NCBI RefSeq assembly: GCF_964355755.1
Contig: NC_092673.1
Coordinates: 5,401,001 to 5,461,000 of the forward strand
Length of the DNA stretch: 60,000 nt
Direction: 5' to 3'
Source of the DNA: Antedon mediterranea
Lineage: Eukaryota > Echinodermata > Crinoidea > Comatulida > Antedonidae
The position numbers and the translations under genes are program-made. The notes under the pieces were generated by a model. It had not been told where the DNA came from. It did no database searches and saw only the letters and a program-made list of their open reading frames with translations. Shown in pieces: positions 24,701-36,700 of the stretch. The number at the start of each line of letters is the position of its first letter. The stretch's first letter is position 1.

Positions 24701-27700
24701 TTAATTTGCAATCTGGCCTAAATTTGCAAGATTTACAGTCACGCAATGTTCCCAGACCTGAACTACAGTGGAAAGGTTAGTATTTAGCTGGTAAGGCTAA
24801 AGCATGAACTAAACTGTACAAAGGTATATTGAGTGGAAAATGAGCAAAGGTTATGTGAATTATGGAAAAGTTCAAATAGTTTATTTATGGTAGGTACTTT
24901 GTAACATTTTACTTAGTTCCGATTGTGTTTTACCAGCACGCAAGATTATAAAGTGTCGATTGAGATGCTCTCATACATGTATTTTTGTTGTTCATGTTTT
25001 AAATTTTTCAAAATTGCAGTTATCATCTACTGTATTGATTAATGAATTTCACAAATTAAGTACAAATCATTCTTTGATCATACTTGGATTGGATAAAAAT
25101 TATTTTATTTTATCATACCATAGGTATTTGCCTTAGGTGCAATTATACAGTAGCATTGGTATTTCTAGACCTGTATTCCAATTCCATATAATCCCATATA
25201 AGAACTTTTATGCCCAATTCTAGGCTTTGGCATTTCTAGGTCCATAAATATGGTTTTTTTTTACTGCAGTGATGACATATTTACTTTACAAACATTGTAA
25301 ACTTCTTGCCATTAAAAAACCATAAAGAATCTAGTTATTGGCCATTAAAGAACCATGGGGTGTCAACTCAATATTGTTTAGCAAATAAATACTATATTAA
25401 AGTAGTCTTTACTATGTTATTTGTAATAGTTTTTGGAGGTAGATTATAGAGTAATTTATACAACATTTTTTATACCCAGTATACATTGTCCCATTGTGTT
25501 ATTACTGCTGTATTTGGTCGATTAAACGTCCTTCGTCTACCTTTCTGAAACGAAAGCTCACTGCAATCTTGATTTCAGTACCACCCGTACACCTCAAACA
25601 GAAAGGACAATGCCCTGTTACCGACTAATTATTCTAACTATCATTAACCTTGAGAATATAAATAAAAGCTAGTATTACATGCCTAATAAAGACAATGAGC
25701 TTAATGACTCAAAATGTATGTCTTCGTTACTGTATCTTATGTGACAGCTAGGCTTAGTACAATCAGGGAGTTGTAAAACAGGAGCAGTGAATCATTAGCC
25801 TTCAACAATATACAGCTTCTTTTGTAGTATATTTATTACTAATATTAAAAAACCATGAAAGTACAGACGCTACTTCAGTCAACCACAGTGGTTGAGATGT
25901 AGTGGTTTATTTTTTATGTGGTATAAATTAGATTTAAATCCTTGAGTAAGTTGATGTTATTTACGGAAGAGAAAAAAATGAGCATGGCACAAAAGATGCA
26001 CTGTTGAGTACAGATAATAAAAACCTTTGACGAGAACTGATGGATGTTTTAAATGTGGATATGTAAAGTGTAATATTGGGATCAAACTGTATGCTTTTCA
26101 TTAGCAACTTTGAGCTCAGTTGCACAGTACCACAGGCTGAGGTAAATGTCAGGTAAATGTCATCCTTGGTTTGATGTTCTTCAGTAAAAAACAAAGTAAC
26201 TAGCCAATCACTTTCTAAATATTGTTTGATCTAATGTAGTATTAATCCCCCCTCACCCTCGGCAAGGACAGATCTCAGTAGGGTTGACATGAAAAAGTGC
26301 TCATCACTTGATCAGTAACCTTGCTATCAAGATCAAGAAACTTACAAATAAATTCTTTCTGCTTGAAATCTTTATTTCATGAAAAGGTGCTCATCACTTG
26401 ATCAGTAACATTGCTATCAAGATCAAGAAACTTACAAATAAATTCTTTCTGCTTCAGTGTAGTTTCAGTATCAGTGGTATTTTTCATAGAAATTTGGATA
26501 CAATCTTAGTTTAGTAGATCACAATCAAAACATGTATGTAAAGATCAATGAATTGGTGGACTGTACACAGTGAATGTGTCAAACAGATAGTTAAACTTAA
26601 TTAAAGATATTTTAATACCCATATGTTTCTAAAAACATCAATATTGTATTTATGCTGTGTCACTTTTTAGCCCAGAAAACAGTTTATGAACACTGTTTTG
26701 TTGGAAGTAAGTGTTTTATTTGCAATACCTTAACATTTATTGGCCTACACTATAAAGATGAGTTTTGTGGGTTGGGAATAGTTTAATTCAAATTCCTCAT
26801 GGTTTACTAGTGTTACATAATTGTGTGCTGTAGATGAAAGGAAAGGAAAAAACACAATTTGGTCACTCCTTCTCAAGTGGCAGAAATTCATGGAATCAAT
26901 TTTCTTTTAATTCAATTTGTTTAAACAACTATTAACACTTATTGTTAAGCTTTACTTGAATTAAAGTCTTTAGTTTAGGTTTTATTCGGTATTCACTGTA
27001 GAATTTCTTTCATTTTGGTATTACATACATTGAGTGGCTTATAATGCTTTACAGTACAATAGTGATTCTTAATGATTTACCGGTAACTTTGAACTCTATA
27101 ACTGTTTATCCTAATTTGTTCTCTGTTAATAACCTTTTTAGGTATAAGATCAAACCTTGTCATATTATTGATTCATTCGATGTGAAATAATGGCTCCAAT
27201 TGATCTGTTCTCATTGGTATAAAATGGTAGTACCTGCGTAACTAATCCCCATTGTTTTTGTGTCTCTGAGCCGTCTCTTTTAAACAATTGGAAATTGTAA
27301 CAACTATACTGTGATATAATGACAAACGGGGTATATTTCGATAAACAGTATATGGATTGCCTGTAACGTAGAGTACCTGTAGGTGTACTATTTGCACATT
27401 ACTGTTTTGTAATAGGCTTCTATTACTAGTATATTATGTTGGTAAGTTTTCTTAATGTATAATACTGCTATGTACTAATATATTGCCTCTATTTCAGGAT
27501 TATTGTGTTGAATATTATAGGCCTACTGTATAGTATGTTCATGTGTATACAGCCGGATAGGCTGCAACAATTTTGAAGTCCAACCAATTATGTTTTGTTT
27601 ACTTGTTATTGTTTTTGCAGCATAAAGAAAAGGGATTGATACGACCAATCGCCATGCATCCTTGTACATCACCACACTCGTCAAACAAAGTCAAACGGAC

Positions 27701-30700
27701 GATGTCTGCATCTCCAAAACCGAGTGTTCCTGACAACATCCGGGATCTTCGACGAGTTCCTGATGTCGTCTTGGCAAACCAGAGACGCGACTACGGTGGA
27801 AATCATTTCCATGAACCTCCAATGAAAGCGTATTCCCTACAAGATTTAAACTCGTCTTCTTTGCATCCCTCTTTTCAACCAAATTTAGCTTCTATATCGG
27901 ATGGTCCCGAGTCAATCAGACGCACGAAAAATGGGAAACTACATCCGTCACAGTCGTTGAACTATTTAAATGGAAATTATAACACGATTAGTGGATCGCC
28001 CTCTATGAAAGCATCGTCTGATCCTCGTGCAAGAAATCATAGTCATAATAACTTATCGTCTGATAAGCATATGAACCATTTGAATGAGACATTGCGTTCA
28101 AGTCATGGTAGTTTAGCATCATCAGGACGTGTGTCGGGGTCAGGTCAACAAGATGGATGGTCTCCTACTTCCAGACACTCTTCTAGGCAGTCAAGCCGTG
28201 TATCGTCGGTTAGCGTTGAGGAAGATGAGTTACTGATGCTAAGAAATAAAGTGCAGGTGAGGTTAAAATTGTTACTTTTAATTACAGTTAATACTATTTC
28301 TTGTTTTGTATGTTATCAATATCACATTTTGAATGCTACTTGTTTTCCTCATAATCATCGCCATGATGATTAGCTATGGTAATCATCACAATCGCCTACT
28401 TCTGTACTACTTGATCTAAAATATTAATTTCTCTACTGTACATCCCCTGAGGTAATTAGCCTTTATTGCCTGGTGGCTGTATGTGGAAAAATAATTAACC
28501 TTCCTGCTTCATACAGTTAACAACATAAAACAGTATGAGTGCCTATAGCAATACCAGAATAATAATTTAGCATTTTATTTCACAAGAATCATGCATTATG
28601 ATAAGGCAAAGTGCATGGCAAAGTTAGAATATTGAATTGTCAACAAGAATTACAATGTTGTATCAAACGCTTCCGGAGCTAAGCCCCGAATTGATTGCGT
28701 AATAAAGCTACAACAAGCAATTACTGTCCATCGGGATTTAATATTGATTAAGATAGGTATTGAATTGATCTGCTCCTCCAAGCAGGTGATAAAATTTGGC
28801 TTCCAGCCAATTTGTAAAATTGATGGAAGTTGCAGACCACAAATAGTGACTAATAAACCATATGTAGGCTGGTCCTCATCATTAGGTAATTATGTCCAAC
28901 AACAAAGAGAGTGAAATTAGTACTGTGCTTCCATAACGAGAAAGATTATCGTCAGAATGGAGACATACTGATGTTTCTACAGCTGGATTTTGTCGCAGAG
29001 TGTCACTGCTCTGAGGGAAGTCTAAGGTATCATGGTTCGCTTGGAAAAATTATAAAGCTCTTGAGAATAGATACAATATCTCATGTTGATAGAATCTGGC
29101 CAAGTGGAATGAATTGTTACTCGGGAACTGTATTCACTTGATTATAGTGAACAATAGCTTATTTTATTTGGTTTGTACTGGAGTTGTACTACATGTTTGC
29201 TGTAGGAAGAAGTACATATATTTCTGGTGCCATTTCAGTCTGATATTATTCTCCTGTGTACTAGTATGATGAAATTTAGGCGAGGTGAGATGGTTTTATT
29301 TATTCAGTACAGTTAGTGTGTTGTCAATTGTGTGTGTTATTATATAGTAATTGAAAAACTATTTGTTTTGTAAACACATCATTTGAAGCATGTGTGTTTT
29401 GGATTAAGTAAATAAATATATGTAAAATTTGAAGTGAAGTTTGAACTAATTGAATACAGTATGTATAGCCTCTTGGACTATACTTGTTTTTAACTTCAAT
29501 ATTTAGGGGAATGTTTGTAATGTAGGTGTAGTAGATCTTTTAATTAACGATTCCTCAAATTAGAGACCATTTTAAGTACTTTATGATTCCAGAGGAGACC
29601 ATTAAATCACTGGTCCCAAAGTGGTAGGTTTTATTTGGATTGCAATGGATTTATAGATAGTACAATCCTGTTTACAAAGATAAATATATTTTTTTGGTTG
29701 ACATTTTTTTAGATGTTGAGTATGTTGTTGTTGAGTATGTTGAGTTGATGTACAGTATGAGCTTGTGACATTTACACCGTGTCAGAATTTCAAGATATAG
29801 AAATAATTTTATGCGCAGTCAAGTAAAGAATCACCATAATAAGTTATACAGTATTAGTTTTAGATTCTCCTGCTTGTTGTCTGAATAATAATCACAGTAT
29901 ATTAATATACTCAAGTGTTTTAATAGCTGTGGAATTAAACCTATCACAAAACGTATACACAGCTCTTACAAGTTATTTTTTAATGTAGAATATTATTAAG
30001 GAGGTTTTCTGTCATTAAGTAATGCACTTGTCAATTGTATGACCCACTATACGACCCCCGGGAGAGGTGTGTCATTTGTCCGATGTGCGTCATACTTTTG
30101 AATACCATGACGCACCCGTGCGTCAAAAAGGTGACTTACCTTTAGGTGACCATGACGCACCCATTTTGACGCACTGTGACCATGTTGTTTATGATATGGT
30201 GGGTGGTAAAGTGACGGACATTGACACACCTTGTTCATTGATGTGACGTACCATCTAGGTTTTTTGACGCACCCCTGCGTCAGTAATTATTTGTAAATGA
30301 CGCACCCATGACGCACCTCTCCCGGGGGTCGTATAGTGGGTCATACAATTGACAAGTGCATAATGAAGTATTGAGCATTGACAATGTTTAGTAGCAGTTT
30401 CAATCACCATTCAAAATACTGTACAATACACTATACTAAAACCATACTCTGAAAACCACCACCTTTCCTAAAACCATAATTTGTTTACGATCCCATTCCC
30501 AATAGTTATAAAAATTATATTCAAAGTGCATTCTGAAATCGTGGCTGTCAAAAAAGTTCAAAAAAGAAGAAACTGAGAGTGCATGTAGTGAAATTTCATA
30601 AATAAACTATGCCGGTAAACTGTATTATTACTATGTATAGGTTGTTGATACTACCGGTATATTACCATTATTATTTAATATTATATAATTCCCAGAATGT

Positions 30701-33700
30701 TAATCTATAACCACCAAATATAATGGTACTATTTATTGTAATCAATAAATGTCAACAGGTTTAGAGAAAATAAAGTTTATCATAGGATTTAGGTCGGCTT
30801 ATTTATTGTTGTGGGTTATTGGTTTCAATCAATGCTTGTCTTGTTTCAATTTATCAAGAAATTGATGATATAATACTTTTGAAATGTTACTTTAATAATA
30901 TAATTGAAAGTTTAGTTTCCTGTCTATTGTGTTCAATTTTCAGTTTTATTTGATCTTAGTTCCTGGATTAAGTTGTGAAAATAACAGCGCTGTTATCTGA
31001 AAGATCTGATCATATTTTTATCACAATAAAGAAGGTTAGGCTAGCTGTTTACTTTTAGTTTGGTTGTAGTCAATAAAGTACACACATTCCATAATGAGAG
31101 GCAGCTACATGGCTGTGTATCAGAAATTTACGATCTTTTAGTCGATTTTAATTCTGTTGATAAGGTATGTAACATACTCGCTTTTTTTTCTGGTGATTTT
31201 AGGAACATAATTTGAAAATGGCATGTCATTTTAATTTGAAATAAAGGAGAAGCACTATTAATAAGTCTTCTCTCCACAATGCTACAAACTTTTTCTATCC
31301 ACTAGCAAACTAATTGTAAATTAAACATATTGCTTGCCTTTGTTAAACATTAAAGTGTCCTCTAGTGTTCTCCCAAAAGAGGGATTCTGCTACACTCTTG
31401 TGGTAAGTCTGTTTAATTACTGTTACTGTACAATAGACCCACTGCAGGCATACAATACATAACATAAATGATTGTTAAATTAGAAACGAGTATAGCATGG
31501 ATTGACATACTTTTTACGATATCGTGATTGTTAAGTATGCCGATAGCGCAGAGACGAGTAAGCGAATTAAGTATGATATAAATTGGTAAATATTAGAAAG
31601 ATAATTCCTGTTTATGATACCGATTCATCTTCTGCGATATTACTTTTTAAACATGTACTTGTAGTGGTATTGCAAAGGCTGCTAATATTCTAACAGCTCG
31701 CAGACACTGTACATATGATGGATTGATATCTGTAGGCTAGAATCTTTTTAAGACTTGAACTCATTTAAAAAGCCTATAATTGAGGTACATGCCCTTTAGC
31801 TGGGATTTAAATCTGAAAAGAATATAAAACCAAAAGATCGAGATGAATAAAAAGTTGAGTAATCTGACTCGTAGAACTCAACAACAAGTGGGTTTTGTCG
31901 TTAATAAGAACCGTAAGTAATACAATTTAAATTTGGCTTAAAATTGTAAGAAAAGACTTAGTGGTATATGGTCATGTGTTAATAATTGTGCTAGTTTGAA
32001 ATCAGTACGATTAGTTGGATTTTGTTTATCTATTGTAGAAGAAAAACCAGAAGGAGACTTGTCAAAATCAAAATATCAGATTATAAAAATTGTTATGAAC
32101 AATACTGTACTTGGTTGCCCTTGGTTGCCCTTTTGGGCAAGTCAGTAACAAACTGTGCAATGCATTGAGATTAGCTTAAAATTGTATCCATATTAAAATG
32201 TAGATTTTTATGAAACTGTGATTTGAAAATGGCATTAAGAAGATATAAAACATATTTATTTATATCAAGATAACAGAGGCGGATCCAAGCAATTTCGCAA
32301 ATTGCAATGCAAAAGATAGGACATTTTTTACCCTGGATCTGCCATTGGATAGCAGCAAGTATAGTGTTTACATCAAAAAGTAATAATAGATTTAGACGAT
32401 CATATGTTCATATTCCAATAGATTACACAGTATTTTTATTTATTTATTAAACCATGGATCAGTATTCCCACAACAAGCTGTTTTGAATCGATATTTCTAT
32501 CACAATAACTACTCATACTTTTTTACTATAAAACGACTACAACAGGTTGTTTATGATTTACGACTTCTCTGCGTCATAATCACTCTCTGGAAGACGATGA
32601 TTGCTATGGTAACATTGCGTTAATATGAAATAGTAATCAACTTGGGTTCTTTGTTGATAATTCCGACAGTATTCTGTCAGTCACTCTTAATATTAAGATG
32701 TCATACTGTTTAGAAATATTTGTGAGTATGTACATCCTTTTTTTTTATCTGTTTAATCACAGTTAAATTATTTTGTAGGCCAATCCTAAAATATGTTTGA
32801 TTAAAATGGGGTTTTTTTTTGTAGTGGATGTGGATGTGTATACTATAATACTGTACATCATACATCTATAAATCGTTATTCTACACCTTATGGTACTTCT
32901 AATGAATGCAGGATTCTATTAATTATTTTTTTAAATAAATGAAGTGAAAATAAAACAACTATTTAAGATCCCTTTTACACTTCACAATGGTAGAAATTTA
33001 CATTTACTGTTTTCAATTATTATACTGATTTTTCACAATTTTTTATTAATACCATACTACCATACATAAATTTTCTCTAATTTTATTGTGAAACTTAAAA
33101 CCCAGAATACAGGTATGTGGCAAAACAAAGAACAATTTACTGATAATTCAAATCAAACTACTATATTCACATAGAAATAAATGTAATAATACATTTTACA
33201 TATTTTTTATTTTTATTTATTATTATTGTTGTTGTTATGAAATTATTAATAGATGAAACATTTTGCAGGATCTTTATAAAGTAGGCATACTTATAATTTT
33301 CTATGGCATGTAAAACATGCATAACTACTATAAAACTGCTGAATATGTCTGGTTTTACGCGTGATTGATTGTATTTGGCTTCTCCAAGTGCAGAAATTGT
33401 ATCAAAACTGTATAAATTACAATAATATGTCAAATATTCAGACTCTGGTCACAAATGAGAATTTTCCTTGTACTTCCATTCTCCTTTTACCGAACCAGGA
33501 AGGAGTTGGAAGAAATGTGATGTAATACCACCCCCACCAAGTTTATTTTATTCTAAGCCAGTTGAGTCATCACAAACATATTCATAATTATCATAAAAAC
33601 CAGGCAGTTGATTAGGAGAACAACATGTTTTAGAGGGGAGTGCCAATGGTGCTTATCTCTCTGATATTTGCTCCAAAGCAGCAAGACAATACACCGATAT

Positions 33701-36700
33701 CTGACATTTGATTCCGTCAAATTCATCCTGATTAAATTCTGCATCTTTATTAAACATCTTGAAAGGAAGTTTGGATTGGTGATGATAATTGACTGTTTTT
33801 TGTAGTGACCTTTATTGACCTGTGTGGCTTATCTTTAGCATTACTGTTAAGAAACATTCACAATCAAGACACTCCTAATTTTAGTCAGTTATTGTCTACA
33901 ACAAGACAAGACATGTTTTCTCAATTTGTGATTTTCAACGAAGTTTAATCATTTGAATGCGACAAATATACCTCAGCTGATTACGGATTTTAAACAAGAT
34001 ATCTTTTTAAATTACATCGAAACAGATCATTTTATAATATTAGTGCATAATATACTTGTTTTGAGATTTCTAACTTTTTATTCTATCTGGTCTTGAATTT
34101 GACTAATATGGCGTTGTTTAAACGTTGTATCGGAATGGTAAGTTTTCATTGCAGATATTGAGCAATACCATAAATGGAATGATATACAGTATTTGTTTTC
34201 AAAAAGAAGATGGATGAATAACTAATTCAATGTTTCATTTGAATATTTTTTTTACTAACAATTATTTTATATTTTATTTTACAGAATCAAGAAGTGACAA
34301 TTGATGCACTTCGACAGACGATGGAGAAGAATGAAAATACCATATTTCAAGTTTTTGGAGAAAAACAGAAGAGCTGGGAGAGACAAATGGAGAATTTAAA
34401 AGAAAAGCTAAGAGAGAAAGAAGACAGAGTGCATATAGCTGAAAATAGGTTAAAACAGGTAAGAAAGAATAGATACATTCAGTTGCCCACTAGGCATCCT
34501 AGCTGTTTTGCTGGCCCAACTAATATTTTTCAAAATACGTAGAAGCCTTATAAAATGTAGAGGTAAACCATGCATGGTGCATGCGGTATGTATTGTTGCC
34601 ATTAATGATGGTGTGCCAAATGTTCTCTGGTTTATCAAGCTCTGTCTACTGTACACTATCAAACTAAAAGTGTGATGTGCCCAGCTATGGTAGTGATATG
34701 CCCAAATATGGTAGTGACATATATGGGCACATTACTTTTTTTGTTATATATTTAGACAGAGCTTTAGAATTGTCCATAAGAGGAATTAATATGCCACCTT
34801 CAGATTGGGAAAATTAAGCTAGCGTAACTAATATAAGGCATAATTATATTCAAGGTCGGTTATTGCTTTATCTTATTCAACTTTTAATCTTCGCTGGTAT
34901 GAAGTTATATTGTAGAGGTCAAACCTAATTAAAATTCAAAATCAGGGTCATCACTTAAATCTTTTTATCTATTATAAATGATAGAATAATGACATGATAA
35001 TCAAAAACAATGTTGGTACCAGTTTTACCATGAAGAGAATTTAATTTAGACTTGAAAGATATCTATTATTAGAAGCATTTCACTTGTAATAAAACAAAAG
35101 AATCTAGGTTGAATTCATAGATCAACGTACCAAGACAAATTTAAGTAAGTCAGTTCACATTTCCCTAAACAAGACTGTGACACCTATTAAAAATTGTGTG
35201 CTTGGTACATGATGTTTTTGTGCTATTTATTTTGTTTTTTTGAGTTAAGATTCTACAATGATTCTTATTTGTCGCAGTCGATGATAATAATTAAATTGTA
35301 ATTTATATTTTAAATATTTTTGTTTTTTCAGAATCATCTCAATGGAGGTGTAAGAATGTTGAAGAAATCCTACCAGAAACTAAGCAAAAGTCAAGAGAGT
35401 TTAATTGAGTACGATCATGGAGACGATGAGGTTAGCGAGTTACGGAGTAAAGTACAAAAACAAAGAGGAGAACTTTTAAAAGTAAAAGCAAAATTATCAG
35501 ACGTGAGTAGCGAATCTGAACACCGACAAGTTGAAGCTACAAGAATGCGATCTCAACTCCAACAATTAACGAACAATTTGCAGAGACGTATGTCAGATTT
35601 GAGCAGTTATCAAGATGAAATTTCTAGGAAAGATACTGAAATAGACAAATTAAGAAAGAAGCTAGCTTCGTTTGAAAATCAAACCTCTAGAGGGAAGAAT
35701 AATAGTGCAACGTTTACCGCTACACAACAAAAGCTAGATAGTCTGCAAAAACTACTGCAGCAGAAGGATAGCGACGTTAGTCAAGAACGAGTGCAAAGGA
35801 ACCACTTGCATGAACTCAATGAGAACTTATCAAAAGAGGTTAAGTTACAGGAAGAGGAACTTGGTTTACTCAGAAGTAAACTCTTTGAAAAAGAGAACGA
35901 ACTCTCACAAGAGAAATGTGAAGTGTCGTACTTAAAGGAAGTACAAGAGAAATTAAGTCAGGAGGTTCATGATCGTAAAGTTGTAATTAAAAATCTTGAA
36001 GAAAAGTTATGTAAAATTGTTTCATCTTCTGGACACTTAAGCGTGAAAAAAGATGATAAAAAAGAAATTGAACAACTGCAGGTACAATTAAAAAAAGTAG
36101 AGGGGGAGAGACAAAGTGAGGTGACGTCTCTACGCAGACAGCTTGTCGCGCAAGATGAGGATATTGCTAGATTGCATAATCAACTTGGTTCCATAGAGAA
36201 AGATAAATTATCGCTACAAGAACGAGTTTCAAGAGGAAAAGATGGGAATAGTAATTTTATTTTGATACAAAAGCAAATGGAATGTGATTTAACAAGTCTA
36301 CAAGTTAAATTGACTCAAAGAGATCGTGAACTGTCAGAAACGAAACGTGTAATGAATGAACAAATGGAAAGTAAAGAGTCTGAAATAATGGCGCTTAAAG
36401 CACAGTTTAATAAATCGTGGGAAGGCTCAAAAGCTTTAGATAACACAGCTATGGCAAGAGAAGCTGAAATCGCTTTCCTAACTGATAAGCTAAATAATCG
36501 CGATTCAGAAATAGCTACATTGAAACGACGTCTTGATGGCATGCAAAAGCGTGGAAGCTCGCCAAATAGACGCGGTAGTTCACCGAACGGATCTTTGAAA
36601 TCGGGATCTGGCAGCTATCATGACGAAATGTCCACTCTTGTAAAAGAGAAAGAATCGTTGGAAGTTCATCTTAGTAGCGTAAAAACGGAGAACACACAAC

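Larger units (their letters stand above)
15068..27620 (+). other. LZTS intron 1 (12.55 kb)
   Basis: GT...AG intron, phase 0. It hosts a LINE 3' fragment, two inverted-repeat elements with 3-bp target duplications, several family A MITEs and two recent local duplications, annotated separately. Between these, 15070-15749, 18444-19550, 20703-22712, 23447-26287 and 26462-27620 are AT-rich with no exon I can support. Confidence 0.85.

Noticed and set aside
27573-27620. An ATG in frame with LZTS exon 2 as an alternative gene start
   Set aside because: The upstream residues are intronic: a polypyrimidine tract and TTTTTGCAG acceptor precede 27621, and phase 0 matches exon 1, with the conserved EKG..RP block spanning the junction.
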